64,000 nucleotides of DNA, from NCBI RefSeq assembly GCF_014698065.1, contig NZ_JACJSI010000010.1, positions 1 through 64,000 of the forward strand. The letters run 5' to 3'. The stretch's first letter is position 1. The number at the start of each line of letters is the position of its first letter. This stretch comes from Nostoc flagelliforme FACHB-838 (GTDB taxonomy: Bacteria; Cyanobacteriota; Cyanobacteriia; Cyanobacteriales; Nostocaceae). The notes under the pieces were generated by a model, which was given only the letters and a program-made list of their open reading frames with translations, had not been told where the DNA came from and made no database searches. Made by a program: the position numbers and the translations under genes. Below, piece after piece: positions 35,028 to 44,436 of the stretch.

Positions 35028-37163
35028 ATGACATCACCAATTGTCAGGAGAAGTAATCAATCTGGTCAGTCAAAAAAACCGGAAAGAGCCAATTCAGTGT
35101 TGCTAGCAAGTAGACGTTTTGCTGCTTGGGCGGCTGAAATCACACTAGTAGTTACTAGCGGGTTGATTCCCTTCGGCATTGGTGTCTATACCAATTCTAG
35201 AAGCGATCTGAATCGAGTACCGCTTAACCCCGTGTTGGTAGTAACAGAAAGAGCGATCGCTAGACCCCTGGCTCTGCCTGTAAGCTATGGCATCCGTAAC
35301 GTAGCATGGCCAACTAATATTTTGTGGACAATTGCCTTGTTAGCGCCTATAACTCTCTCATGGTGGCAATTGTATTTACTAGCTAAGACTGGCAGCACAA
35401 TCCCTAAACGTTGGTTCAAAGTGCGGGTTGTCAACGAGCAAGGGAAACCCCCCGGATTGGGGGCAGTTGTAATTAGAGAAGGATTTGGGCGTTGGACTGT
35501 ACCCATTTCCATCGCCTATCTACTGTGGCGCTACAGCTTTGCTTTTCCGAATTTAGGATTATTCACATTTTTATCTTTGTTAATGATTGTGGGTGAAGGG
35601 ATAGGTTTACCGTCGCGCCGGGGGCGTCGCGCACTCCACGATCAACTCGCAGGCACTTATACAATAGATGCACTCTTAGCTAGTAACAGACAAGCTCAGT
35701 CTGCTGGCGGTAATGATGAAGCAGAAGAATGGCAAGAGGGAGAAGAATTAGCAGCAGATCAAACCAATCAGTCGCCTAATCTGTGGCGGCGAATACAGCA
35801 AAATCCTAATCTGACCATGTTTGGGATAGGGCTGACGAGTATGACTGCTGTGTTGGCAACTTTAATCGGCACTCAAGTTTATATCCAAATTCAACAATCC
35901 CAGCGAGCAACCCAGAAAATCAACAGGGAACAGTTCGACGAACTTCGCAACCAATTGACTCCTAACTCTGGGGCGACTAATGAGCAACGCCAAAGTGCAA
36001 TTCTGGCTATGGGTGGTATTAATGATCCACAGTCCATTAAATATCTGGCGGATCTCTTAGTTAGCGAAACCAACCCCAGCGTCCTGGATACCATTCAACA
36101 AGCTTTAACAACTGTCGGGCCCCAAGCCATCCCGGAATTAAAAAATAAGAATCAGTTTTTGGTTAGCGAACTGGAGTCTATAGGTAGCAGTGCAGCCCAA
36201 GAGCGGGAATTACGGCAAGGGCGGCTACAAAGAAACCAACGAACAATCAATAAGATTCTCTCTGTTTACAGTGGTAAAATCCAGGGTATTGACCTGAGTA
36301 GCACCCAATTAGGTCAAAGCGGTACTCCGGGAAGTTCTTTCTTCAACTTGGTACTAGACAACCTTGATTTATCAGGAGTTAAGTTTAAATCTGCAAATCT
36401 TAACCAAGCCAGCTTTAAAGGTAGCCGCTTTCGAGGTGCAGGTGAAGATGGACGCTGGGATACTTACGACGATGTAATGGCTGATTTAAGCCAAGCTCAG
36501 TTGCAGCAAGCCAATCTGACTGATGCTAACCTCAGTCGCGTCTTGATGAACCGTACCGATTTGAGCCGCGCCACTCTCAACAGAGCCAATTTATCCAATG
36601 CGCGTCTATATGACGCTAAACTCAACAGCACCCAACTAGTTGGAGCTGATCTACGAAACGCAGTTTTGGAAAGAGCCAGCTTGACTGGGGCTGATTTAGG
36701 CGATGCTAAATTGAACGAAGCCAATCTGTACGCAGCGCGTTTAGGTCGCGTGACTGCTATTGGAACGCAATTATCCTTTGCCAACTTAACTAACAGTGAT
36801 TGGCAAGGGGCAGATTTATCAGGAGCCTATTTGGATCGTGCTAATCTCAGTAATGCTAACCTCAGCGCCACTCGTTTAGCTGGTGCTGTTTTGCGTTCTG
36901 CCCAGATGGAAAACGCTAACTTGCAAAATGCCGACCTAAGCCTTGCAGATTTACGGGGGGCAAATGTTGCCGGGGCAGATTTTAAAGGGGCAATTATCGC
37001 CCCTAGCAAACAAGATCCAGCAGATCAATTTGTCCAAACCCCAGATTTAGGCTCAGTATCTGCCGTAGTCCAAGGCGTTGATTTTTCTCAAGCCAAAAAT
37101 TTAGATTCTAAGCAATTAGCGTACATTTGTACTCAAGGAGGCATTCATCCCCGTTGCCCGTAG
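35028..37163 (+). CDS. hglK: RDD-domain pentapeptide-repeat membrane protein, HglK-like
   Basis: 711 residues. An RDD-type membrane domain (about 25-210, with RFAAWAAEITLVV and RRGRRALHDQLAGTYTID) is followed by an acidic linker, another membrane helix (about 262-285), a HEAT-like stretch (about 315-370) and some 35 pentapeptide repeats (about 425-660, A(D/N)LxX). HglK of Anabaena is about 727 residues with N-terminal membrane helices and a C-terminal pentapeptide array and is needed to deposit heterocyst glycolipids and stabilise septal junctions. Architecture and length agree; orthology is inferred since several such proteins occur per genome. Confidence 0.6.
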   Translation: MTSPIVRRSNQSGQSKKPERANSVLLASRRFAAWAAEITLVVTSGLIPFGIGVYTNSRSDLNRVPLNPVLVVTERAIARPLALPVSYGIRNVAWPTNILWTIALLAPITLSWWQLYLLAKTGSTIPKRWFKVRVVNEQGKPPGLGAVVIREGFGRWTVPISIAYLLWRYSFAFPNLGLFTFLSLLMIVGEGIGLPSRRGRRALHDQLAGTYTIDALLASNRQAQSAGGNDEAEEWQEGEELAADQTNQSPNLWRRIQQNPNLTMFGIGLTSMTAVLATLIGTQVYIQIQQSQRATQKINREQFDELRNQLTPNSGATNEQRQSAILAMGGINDPQSIKYLADLLVSETNPSVLDTIQQALTTVGPQAIPELKNKNQFLVSELESIGSSAAQERELRQGRLQRNQRTINKILSVYSGKIQGIDLSSTQLGQSGTPGSSFFNLVLDNLDLSGVKFKSANLNQASFKGSRFRGAGEDGRWDTYDDVMADLSQAQLQQANLTDANLSRVLMNRTDLSRATLNRANLSNARLYDAKLNSTQLVGADLRNAVLERASLTGADLGDAKLNEANLYAARLGRVTAIGTQLSFANLTNSDWQGADLSGAYLDRANLSNANLSATRLAGAVLRSAQMENANLQNADLSLADLRGANVAGADFKGAIIAPSKQDPADQFVQTPDLGSVSAVVQGVDFSQAKNLDSKQLAYICTQGGIHPRCP

Positions 37164-37164
37164 A

Positions 37165-37310
37165 ATGGAGGGGGAGCAGAGGGGCAGGGGAAGGGAAGAA
37201 GCAGAGGGAGCAGGGGGAGCAGGGGGAGCAGGGGAAGCAGGGGAAGATGAGGAAGACAAGGCGAATAACCAATGCCCAATGCCCCATGCCCAATGACAAA
37301 TGACAAATGA
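37165..37310. repeat. G/A-rich and ATGCCCA/ATGACAA heptamer arrays
   Basis: Repeated GGGGGAGCAG and GGGGAAG units run from about 37168 to 37250, then CCAATGCCC- and AAATGACA-type heptamers to 37313. Typical intergenic tandem repeat DNA. Confidence 0.85.
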
Positions 37311-37333
37311 CAGATTGGTGTGAGGAGTTGGTT

Positions 37334-37825
37334 ATGAAGTGTGTTCAATATTTGGTTTCAGTTTTGGGGGCTGGCTTGGTCTTAAGTCTGGCGAGTATTA
37401 AACCAGCACAAGCTCAAGTAGCTTATGGCAGTTATATCGGTATAGGCCCCGCTATTGGTTTTACCGATGGTATTCAATTGGGGGGGGTGATAGCGGGACG
37501 TTACAAGCTTTTGGAAGCGCCACTTTCACTCCGCGCCCAAGTGTTAATTGGTAATAATACCGCAGTTGTGCCAACGGTTTCTTACGATTTTCCCCTTAAC
37601 TGGCAAGCTGATGCCTACCTGGGCGCTGGGTTGGTTTTGGCTGGTGGTGGTGGTTCTTCTCCTGTGGGGGACAAAATTAGTTTTGCTTTACAACCGGGCA
37701 TTGATTATATGATCCCAAATAGCAATACTGTGCTTTTTGGCAACGCCATTATTGCTTTTGATGCTTACCGTGATAGCGGTGGTACAGCTATCTCTGTACA
37801 AGGTGGTGTTGGTTTGAGATTTTAA
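37334..37825 (+). CDS. Exported beta-rich protein, possibly outer-membrane
   Basis: 163 residues from the ATG at 37334 with TGAGGAG upstream. A signal peptide (MKCVQYLVSVLGAGLVLSLA...AQA) leads to alternating hydrophobic/polar strands rich in glycine, ending in VQGGVGLRF with terminal Phe, the C-terminal signature of outer-membrane barrels. A small eight-strand barrel is plausible. Function unknown. Confidence 0.7.
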   Translation: MKCVQYLVSVLGAGLVLSLASIKPAQAQVAYGSYIGIGPAIGFTDGIQLGGVIAGRYKLLEAPLSLRAQVLIGNNTAVVPTVSYDFPLNWQADAYLGAGLVLAGGGGSSPVGDKISFALQPGIDYMIPNSNTVLFGNAIIAFDAYRDSGGTAISVQGGVGLRF

Positions 37826-37959
37826 TCGATCTCCCGCTTTAAGCGATCGCTATCCCTAAGAAGCGTTAAACTTCATTGCAAATTAAGAAGTTAGTCCAAA
37901 CAACGTGATAGTTTTTGGTCATGAAGAGAGACAGCATAGGATTAACATAGGAGAACACA

Positions 37960-38172
37960 GTGGCAATGGAATCAAATTTATTAAAAGATGCGGGCGTAGA
38001 TGAAGTGAATCAAGATTTCAGTGAATATGTTGCCAACCTGCAACTTCACATGACTCTGCAAGCTCGCAATCTTGTTCCAACCCTGAAACAAACACTGGTA
38101 GATAGTCGCCAGCAATTACTCCATGAAACCCAAGCCCACTTTGAAAAGCTAGTTTCTCGACAAGGGCTATAA
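37960..38172 (+). CDS. Small hypothetical protein
   Basis: 70 residues from GTG at 37960 (AGGAG six bases upstream; ATG 37966 is the alternative). Helical, no cysteine, ending RQQLLHETQAHFEKLVSRQGL. No recognised family. The good ribosome site supports it being real. Confidence 0.6.
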   Translation: MAMESNLLKDAGVDEVNQDFSEYVANLQLHMTLQARNLVPTLKQTLVDSRQQLLHETQAHFEKLVSRQGL

Positions 38173-38400
38173 AATATATACAAATTTTAATCAAAATTCA
38201 AATAAAATAAGGGCAGATGTTGTTGGGTCAATGCCAATGGTGTTCTCACAAGGTCTGCTTTTTCTGATTTTTTAAGTATTAAGTTACTAAAATCACCCTT
38301 TTGGCACAATAGTAGAGAGCAGAAACTAGTTAAGATTATTGCAGCAGTTCCTTGCTTTGAAGAGCAGTTAGTTAAGGCTAAATGGCGGCTCAAATAAAAA

Positions 38401-39639
38401 ATGACCTCATTACTTCCCAGAAACCTCAGCGTTGTTATCCGACCAGTCCAATACCGGGATCTGGACGGCATTGAGCGCATAACTCAAGAGTCATTCGCAG
38501 CCCTTTCTCCCAAAGGAGCAGGTTTTGCCATCAGCCAGATGCAAAGGCTGCGTCGCTGGTATGGATTACTCAAATTTTTGAGTTGGTTTCCTAACCCGCT
38601 CCAGTATCGCCTCTGTGCTTATATTGCAGAGCAAGGGCGGATGCTTTTAGGAATGATTCAAGTATCACCTTTTAACCGGACACGCAGTACTTGGCGGATT
38701 GATCAAGTGCTATTAGAGCGTGGTGTCGATAAACAAGGAATTGGATCGCAACTTTTGCGTCATTGCTTTGAATCGATTTTGGAAGCTCGCACTTGGCTAC
38801 TGGAAGTTAACATCAATGACATTGAGGCGCTGGCATTATATAGACAAAATGGATTCCAGCGTCTGGCGGAAATGACATACTGGGAAATTGGGCCAGAATT
38901 ACTGGCTGAATTGGCACAAGCAGAGCCAGACTTGCCCAACCTGTTGCCAGTGAGTAATGCTGATGCCCAGTTGCTATATCAACTAGATACCGCATCAATG
39001 CCACCTTTGGTGCGTCAGGTTTTTGACCGTAACACCCGCGACTTTAAAACCAGTTTGTTTGGCGCTTTAACTGATGCAGTCAAGCAATGGCTGACTAAAA
39101 CAGAAGTAGTCAGTGGTTACGTATTTGAACCCCAGCGCAAAGCTGCGATCGGCTATTTTCAGGTACAGCTTGACCGTAAGGGTGAAGTTCCCCATAGTGC
39201 AACGCTGACTGTTCATCCTGCTTATACTTGGCTGTACCCAGAATTACTATCTCAACTAGCTCGTATTGCCCAAGATTTTCCCCAGCAAGGGTTACAGCTA
39301 GCCTCCTCAGACTATCAGGCAGAGCGAGAAGAGTATCTGGAGCGAATTGGAGCAAAACGCATAGAACATACATTAGTTATGTCTCGCTCTGTGTGGCACA
39401 AGCTACGGGAGTCTAAATTTGTCTCCTTAGAAGGAATTCAGTGGACTGATATGTTGCAAGGTTTACAACCAGCACGTAAACCTATCCCAGGTGGAATGTC
39501 ATGGATACAACCAGGAAAGCTGCCATCGTCGGATAAACCATTGCCAAGTAAGTCAGAACCGATTAATTTTTCGGTAAAAAACCCTAGCATGGAAGCATCG
39601 CCGATTTCTGAATCAGCAGATGCACAGCAGGAGAATTAA
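38401..39639 (+). CDS. GNAT family N-acetyltransferase with long C-terminal domain
   Basis: 412 residues. The GNAT domain takes about residues 10-170 (VVIRPVQYRDLDGIERITQE, QVLLERGVDKQGIGSQLLRH with QGIGSQ for acetyl-CoA, and ALYRQNGFQRLAEMTYW). Residues about 185-345 look like a second, degenerate GNAT-like domain; the last 60 residues are Pro/Ser-rich and disordered. Conserved in cyanobacteria as I remember, with unknown substrate. The stop is 2 bp before the ruvX start, so they are co-transcribed. Confidence 0.8.
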   Translation: MTSLLPRNLSVVIRPVQYRDLDGIERITQESFAALSPKGAGFAISQMQRLRRWYGLLKFLSWFPNPLQYRLCAYIAEQGRMLLGMIQVSPFNRTRSTWRIDQVLLERGVDKQGIGSQLLRHCFESILEARTWLLEVNINDIEALALYRQNGFQRLAEMTYWEIGPELLAELAQAEPDLPNLLPVSNADAQLLYQLDTASMPPLVRQVFDRNTRDFKTSLFGALTDAVKQWLTKTEVVSGYVFEPQRKAAIGYFQVQLDRKGEVPHSATLTVHPAYTWLYPELLSQLARIAQDFPQQGLQLASSDYQAEREEYLERIGAKRIEHTLVMSRSVWHKLRESKFVSLEGIQWTDMLQGLQPARKPIPGGMSWIQPGKLPSSDKPLPSKSEPINFSVKNPSMEASPISESADAQQEN

Positions 39640-39641
39640 TT

Positions 39642-40118
39642 GTGATATCCCAAGAGCAACCAAAACCTTTTATTTCAGCGTTAGGGCTAGATTTTGGTCG
39701 CAAGCGGATTGGTGTCGCCGGGTGCGATCGCACGGGTTTAATTGCCACGGGAATCACCACAATTGAGCGTACATCTTTTGAGCAGGATGTCGAGCAAATC
39801 CGCCAAATAGCTAGTGAACGGGAGGTGCAAGTTCTAGTTATGGGCTTACCTTATTCAATGGATGGCTCACTAGGATTTCAAGCCCGTCAAGTTCAGAAAT
39901 TTACTAAAAGACTTGCTAGAGCATTGAACCTGCCTGTGGAATATATGGATGAGCGATTAACTTCATATCAAGCAGAGCAACTGTTGATAGCTGAAAACCG
40001 CTCCCCATCACGCCATAAAGGTTTGATTGACCGCAAGGCAGCCGCTTTGATTTTGCAACAATGGCTGGATGTTAAGCGTGCCAGTTCCCGCAGTTCAGTT
40101 GTGGCTATTGAATATTGA
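39642..40118 (+). CDS. ruvX: Holliday junction resolvase-like protein RuvX/YqgF
   Basis: 158 residues from GTG, RNase H-like fold: ALGLDFGRKRIGVAGCD (first Asp), VLVMGLPYSMDGSLG, and DERLTSYQAEQLL, DRKAAALILQQWLD with the last acidic site. YqgF/RuvX acts as a nuclease on pre-16S rRNA ends and has been proposed to resolve Holliday junctions. Two bp after the acetyltransferase gene. Confidence 0.93.
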   Translation: MISQEQPKPFISALGLDFGRKRIGVAGCDRTGLIATGITTIERTSFEQDVEQIRQIASEREVQVLVMGLPYSMDGSLGFQARQVQKFTKRLARALNLPVEYMDERLTSYQAEQLLIAENRSPSRHKGLIDRKAAALILQQWLDVKRASSRSSVVAIEY

Positions 40119-40261
40119 TACCTTTTAACATGATATTCTGAAAACGATTAGCCAGCTGTTGTATCTATGTTTAAAGCTATTTGCTTGACATAATATGTCA
40201 TTAAAAAATAGTTAAGCGATTTCCAAACTTGCTGGTATTTATTAAATTTCTACATTTGGCT

Positions 40262-40834
40262 ATGTTTTCCTCTCCATTCTCTGAAGAAAATGATAACGCT
40301 CATGCGGGTTCCATCACTTTAACCGATGACAAAGGGCGATCGCTCGACTGTTATGTAGAGCATCGACTTGAGGTTGATGAGCAAGAATATGTTTTGCTTC
40401 TTCCTGTAGACTCACCTGTAGAGATTTTTTCTTGGGAAGGTGACGGTGAAGAAGAAGAAGCGGTTCTGGTAGAAGATGATGCCATTATTGAGCAAATTTT
40501 TGCTAATGCCCAAGCTGTATTATCTGAGCAGAACCTGATATTGAAGAACACAGCTTATGCTTTGACAGTTGAAGGTGATTTACCGCCAGTTGAAGAATCA
40601 GAACTCTTTACCTTAGAAATCGAAGACGAAGGGGAAGATTTAGAGCCAGAACAATTACAGCTACTCGCTAGCTTCTATGATGAAGATCAAGAGTATGCAA
40701 TTTATACACCCCTCGATCCCCTGTTGTTTTTTGCGCGGATAACGAAAACAGGTGAACCTGAATTACTCTCTCCAGAGGAGTTTCGCAAAGTGCAGCCTCT
40801 GTTAGAAGAACATCTTTTTAATGAAGTGGAATAA
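40262..40834 (+). CDS. DUF3727 family acidic protein
   Basis: 190 residues from the ATG at 40262 (MFSSPFSEENDNAH). Acidic, with an N-terminal part like DUF1292 (ITLTDDKGRSLDCYVEHRLEVD, YVLLLPVDSPVEIF) and a second related part near residues 130-180 (LASFYDEDQEYAIYTPLDPLLF). A cyanobacterial and plastid family of unknown function often near yqeG, as here. Likely part of the ruvX-yqeG-proB neighbourhood. Confidence 0.8.
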   Translation: MFSSPFSEENDNAHAGSITLTDDKGRSLDCYVEHRLEVDEQEYVLLLPVDSPVEIFSWEGDGEEEEAVLVEDDAIIEQIFANAQAVLSEQNLILKNTAYALTVEGDLPPVEESELFTLEIEDEGEDLEPEQLQLLASFYDEDQEYAIYTPLDPLLFFARITKTGEPELLSPEEFRKVQPLLEEHLFNEVE

Positions 40835-41110
40835 GATTAAAAATTCAAAATGTAACGTTTTCATTTTGAATTTTTTAATTGAAAGTTTTCATTGTAATCA
40901 AAATCTAGCTAAACCTTTTACCATGTCCCATTCAATGTGGAAGCAATGAATCATTGACACTAAATTGGGACAGTTAGTATTGCTTAAGATTCTGAAAAAA
41001 GCAGTTTCGTAGGGATTTTAATTCCATTATCCGTCTTGAAAAGTTTGCTACGGAGGGAAACCCTCCTTACAACTTTCCGCAAAAGCCAAAATTGGGATGA
41101 GGTGCTGAGA

Positions 41111-41737
41111 ATGGCTTATAGCGACTTTACATTAAGTAAATTTAAAAAGTCATTCAGCATCCACGTTGATGAAGAAACTGATTTATGTGCCGACATAGAA
41201 CCTTTACAGCCAAGCGAAAAACTCATAAATTCTTTAGAAGAAACGGCAGAACTGGCTTTAGCAATTAATACTCAAAAAGCTCGTTCAGAAATGATTATCA
41301 CTCCGATTTTGTTGGAGATAAGACGCAGGGCTAATTATCCAATTAGTTTATTTTCAGGAACAGATTTTAATGTAGATGCCGAAAAAGGTCTAAATGGCTA
41401 TTGTGATTTTATCATCAGCCGTGCTAAAGAGCAATTAACAATTAATGTGCCTGTGGTGGTTATTATTGAAGCTAAAAATGAAAATATTAAAGGTGGATTA
41501 GGCCAATGTGCAGCGACAATGTTGGCAGCACAATTGTTTAATCAACGAGAAGGAAATGATATTAGGAAAATTTATGGCGCGGTAACAACGGGGGAGATTT
41601 AGAAGTTTTTGAAGTTAGAAGAAAACGATATACTTATTGATTTAAATAATTATTACATTAAAGAGATCGATAAGATTCTAGGGATTTTATCTCAAAGTGT
41701 TCAGGGAGATATACCAGAATCGAGTTCGACTAACTAA
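41111..41737 (+). pseudogene. PD-(D/E)XK-like nuclease-fold gene with in-frame amber codon
   Basis: From ATG 41111 the frame reads MAYSDFTLSKFKKSF..., INTQKARSEMIITPILLEIRR, FSGTDFNVDAEKGLNGYCDF and VVIIEAKNENIKGGLGQCAA, a family common in Nostoc with a PD-(D/E)XK-type core (D..EAK). After YGAVTTGEI comes TAG (41600-41602); the same frame then continues for 44 codons (KFLKLEENDILIDLNNYYIK...) to TAA at 41735-41737. Relatives have Trp at the stop position (TGxxWKFLKLE), so TGG to TAG is a one-base change. Function unknown; possibly related to restriction-enzyme N-terminal domains. Confidence 0.75.
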
Positions 41738-41784
41738 ACTATATTGGGTTATGCTCATTTGTCTGAGCTATTTAATTTTGACTG

Positions 41785-42330
41785 GTGACTATGGCCTGGA
41801 ACAATCTTTTACAGCCTGATTTGATTTTAGAAGGTTCAGTGTTGAACCTAACACCAGATATTATCCAAAAATACGGGCTGAAAGGGCTGGTATTGGATGT
41901 AGATGAAACTTTGGTACCCTTTACAGTAGGAATAGCTTCTCCAGAACTACGGCAGTGGGTGGAGCAAATTCGCACCTGTACTGCATTGTGCTTGGTGAGT
42001 AACAACTTAAGTGAAGCGCGAATTGGTGGAATTGCGCGATCGCTCAATTTACCTTACTACTTAGGTGCAGCCAAGCCTTCCCGACGCAAAATTAGGGCAG
42101 CACTTAGGGGAATGGATCTTCCAGTGCATCAAGTAGGGATGGTAGGCGATCGCTTATTTACGGATGTCATAGCAGGTAATCGCCTGGGAATGTTTACCAT
42201 TCTAGTTGAACCGATTGTCCATGCTGACGCAGCACTCCGCTCTCATCCCATCCGCAACTTTGAAGTTTGGATATCTGAAATTCTGGGAGCCTCTATTACC
42301 CCCAAGAAAAAGAAAATTCACAAAAGTTGA
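41785..42330 (+). CDS. YqeG family HAD phosphatase
   Basis: 181 residues from GTG 41785 or ATG 41791. HAD motif I GLVLDVDETLVPF (DxDxT), motif II VSNN, motif III KPSRRKI and motif IV MVGDRLFTDVIAGNRLGMFT. YqeG-type HAD hydrolases are broadly conserved; plant and cyanobacterial relatives include phosphatidylglycerophosphate phosphatase. Likely cotranscribed in the ruvX-DUF3727-yqeG-proB group. Confidence 0.88.
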   Translation: MTMAWNNLLQPDLILEGSVLNLTPDIIQKYGLKGLVLDVDETLVPFTVGIASPELRQWVEQIRTCTALCLVSNNLSEARIGGIARSLNLPYYLGAAKPSRRKIRAALRGMDLPVHQVGMVGDRLFTDVIAGNRLGMFTILVEPIVHADAALRSHPIRNFEVWISEILGASITPKKKKIHKS

Positions 42331-42579
42331 GAAATCGTCAGGAAAGTAAACCTAAAGAAATCATTAAGGAATCTTAATGTGATTCAAAAATCGGGGATCA
42401 TAAGTATTAATAATATGGGGTCAGCCAAATAAAGACCCTAACTCATACTAAGTAAATATACACCCGTAAAGCGTCAGCCTTCACTATAGAGGGATTGGCG
42501 CTTTACAATTTCTTTAGTCATTTGTCCTACCCTGCGGAAAGCTGCTGGCGCGTCTATGTCATTCGTTAGTTGCTAATGA

Positions 42580-42640
42580 ACAATGACCGATAACCAATGA
42601 CTAATGATTAATGACTAATGACTAATGACTAATGACCAAT
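42580..42640. repeat. Heptamer array ATGACTA/ATGACCA running into proB
   Basis: About seven head-to-tail units of AATGACTA type (AATGAACAATGACCG... to ...AATGACCAATGCC). The final AATG is the start codon of proB at 42639, so no normal ribosome binding site precedes that gene. Confidence 0.88.
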
Positions 42641-43748
42641 GCCTAAAACAATTGTTGTCAAAATCGGTACTTCCAGCCTAACCCAACCAGAAACGGGACA
42701 ATTAGCACTTTCTACCATCGCTACCTTGGCGGAAACACTCTGCAATTTAAGACGCCAAGGACATCGGGTGATTTTGGTTTCCTCTGGTGCTGTTGGGGTG
42801 GGTTGTGCGCGGTTGGGTTTAACTGAACGTCCCAAAGCGATCGCACTCAAACAGGCAGTAGCAGCAGTTGGACAAGGCAGATTAATTCGGATATACGATG
42901 ATTTATTTACTACTCTGCAACAAGCGATCGCTCAAGTATTATTGACACGCAGTGATTTAGTACAGCGCAGTCGCTATCTCAATGCCTACAACACCTTTCA
43001 GGAACTACTGGGACTGGGAGTGATCCCCATAGTCAATGAAAATGATACCGTAGCCATAGATGAACTAAAATTTGGTGATAATGACACCCTTTCGGCATTG
43101 GTTGCCAGCCTAGTAGAAGCAGATTGGCTATTTTTGCTTACCGATGTCGATAGGTTGTACTCAGCCGATCCGCGTTCCGTACCAGATGCGCGACCGATTT
43201 CTCTAGTTAGTAGCATTAAAGAATTAACAGAATTACAGATACAAACAGGTTCCCAAGGTTCCCAGTGGGGTACTGGTGGGATGGTGACAAAAATTTCGGC
43301 TGCGAGGATTGCGATCGCTGCGGGAGTTCGTACCGTAATTACCCAAGGGCGATTTCCCCGGAATATCGAAAAAATTATCCAAGGTGAACTGATTGGGACG
43401 CATTTTGAACCACAACCTGAACCAACTTCGGCGCGTAAACGTTGGATAGCTTACGGACTTGTACCTGCGGGTAAATTGTATTTAGATGAAGGTGCGATCG
43501 CGGCAGTTTCTCTAGCGGGTAAATCGTTATTAGCTGCTGGAATTAAGCTAGTAGAAGGAGAGTTTGATACACAAGATGCAGTGCAATTGTGTGACACAAA
43601 CGGTAACGAAATTGCCAGGGGACTTGTGAATTACAACAGCAATGAACTGCAAAAGATTCGCGGCTGTCATTCACGAGAAATTTCCACAATTTTAGGCTAT
43701 GCCGGTGCAGAAACGGTGATTCATCGGGATAATTTGGTTTTGACTTGA
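42639..43748 (+). CDS. proB: Glutamate 5-kinase
   Basis: 369 residues. Amino-acid kinase domain ([70 protein letters not shown]) plus a C-terminal PUA domain (about 280-362). It phosphorylates glutamate in the first step of proline synthesis and is usually feedback-inhibited. The start codon lies in the last unit of a heptamer array and there is no Shine-Dalgarno motif in front. Confidence 0.97.
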   Translation: MPKTIVVKIGTSSLTQPETGQLALSTIATLAETLCNLRRQGHRVILVSSGAVGVGCARLGLTERPKAIALKQAVAAVGQGRLIRIYDDLFTTLQQAIAQVLLTRSDLVQRSRYLNAYNTFQELLGLGVIPIVNENDTVAIDELKFGDNDTLSALVASLVEADWLFLLTDVDRLYSADPRSVPDARPISLVSSIKELTELQIQTGSQGSQWGTGGMVTKISAARIAIAAGVRTVITQGRFPRNIEKIIQGELIGTHFEPQPEPTSARKRWIAYGLVPAGKLYLDEGAIAAVSLAGKSLLAAGIKLVEGEFDTQDAVQLCDTNGNEIARGLVNYNSNELQKIRGCHSREISTILGYAGAETVIHRDNLVLT

Positions 43749-43825
43749 AATAGAAATGAGATAAATTTTGTGGCTACTAACTGAGAGAGTAAAAAATATT
43801 ATGGCTAAAACGTTAGAAAATGCTG

Positions 43826-44040
43826 TTAGAGGATGTTTGAAAAGTCCTCTTCACGGTAACAAAACGTTTAGATCCCCCTAAATCCACGCCAGTTGCTCAT
43901 GGGGGAAACCCCCAAGACCGCACTGGCTCCCCTTAAAAAGGGGGACTTTGAAGGGCTTTTGCCCCCGCTTTTTAAGGGGGGTTGGGGGAATCAATGAGTG
44001 CCTAAAATCACAGCTAACTACTTTTCAAACAACCTCTTAA
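43826..44040. mobile_element. MITE with TTAGAGGATGTTTGAAAAGT ends
   Basis: TTAGAGGATGTTTGAAAAGT (43826-43845) is inverted at 44020-44040 (ACTTTTCAAACAACCTCTTAA), giving a 215-bp element. Its core contains the CCCCC/GGGGG-rich stretch CCTTAAAAAGGGGGACTTT. No coding capacity. Confidence 0.75.
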
Positions 44041-44231
44041 CTTACCAGAAGAACAACGGTTCTTTCGACATGGGTTAAGTTGAGAACAACCACTTATCTA
44101 TACCGCTTCTGGATTGAGTGCAATACAGACCTAACAAGAACAGCCACCTAAAAGCTAGCCTTAGGGAGTAAAATTCAAAGCCTCTCACTTTTTAGGAGAG
44201 AGGTTTGGAGTGAGGTCAAAGCGTATTACTT
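44041..44231. other. Decayed stretch between MITE and ROK remnant
   Basis: No ORF. Contains CCTCTCACTTTTTAGGAGAGAGG, a dispersed hairpin repeat (44184-44206), which replaces the body of the ROK gene. Confidence 0.5.
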
Positions 44232-44318
44232 TCATTCAAGAACCGCTATAGAAGCAGCATTTCCCGTTGCTACCGCCAGCTTCGTTCCGCCAAAATCGAG
44301 AGCTAAACTAAATTTCAT
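44232..44318 (-). pseudogene. N-terminal remnant of a ROK-family sugar kinase
   Basis: From ATG 44318 on the minus strand, after an ideal AAGGAGG (44334-44340), 28 codons read MKFSLALDFGGTKLAVATG... and stop. LALDFGGTKLA is the phosphate-1 motif of ROK kinases and glucokinases. The remaining ~270 residues are absent; repeat DNA follows. The intact start signals show this was once a working gene. Confidence 0.7.
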
Positions 44319-44436
44319 AGATTTTTATTGATACCTCCTTTGAATTATTACAATACGTGGTCTATTTCTCAAGAAAGATGTTTATAAGCAAAATAAATTC
44401 AACACTAAACAAAACACCATAATAATTTAGTAACTT

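Noticed and set aside
42580-42640. Heptamer arrays considered as CRISPR-like repeats
   Set aside because: Units are 7 bp, contiguous and without spacers; no cas genes anywhere in the window.
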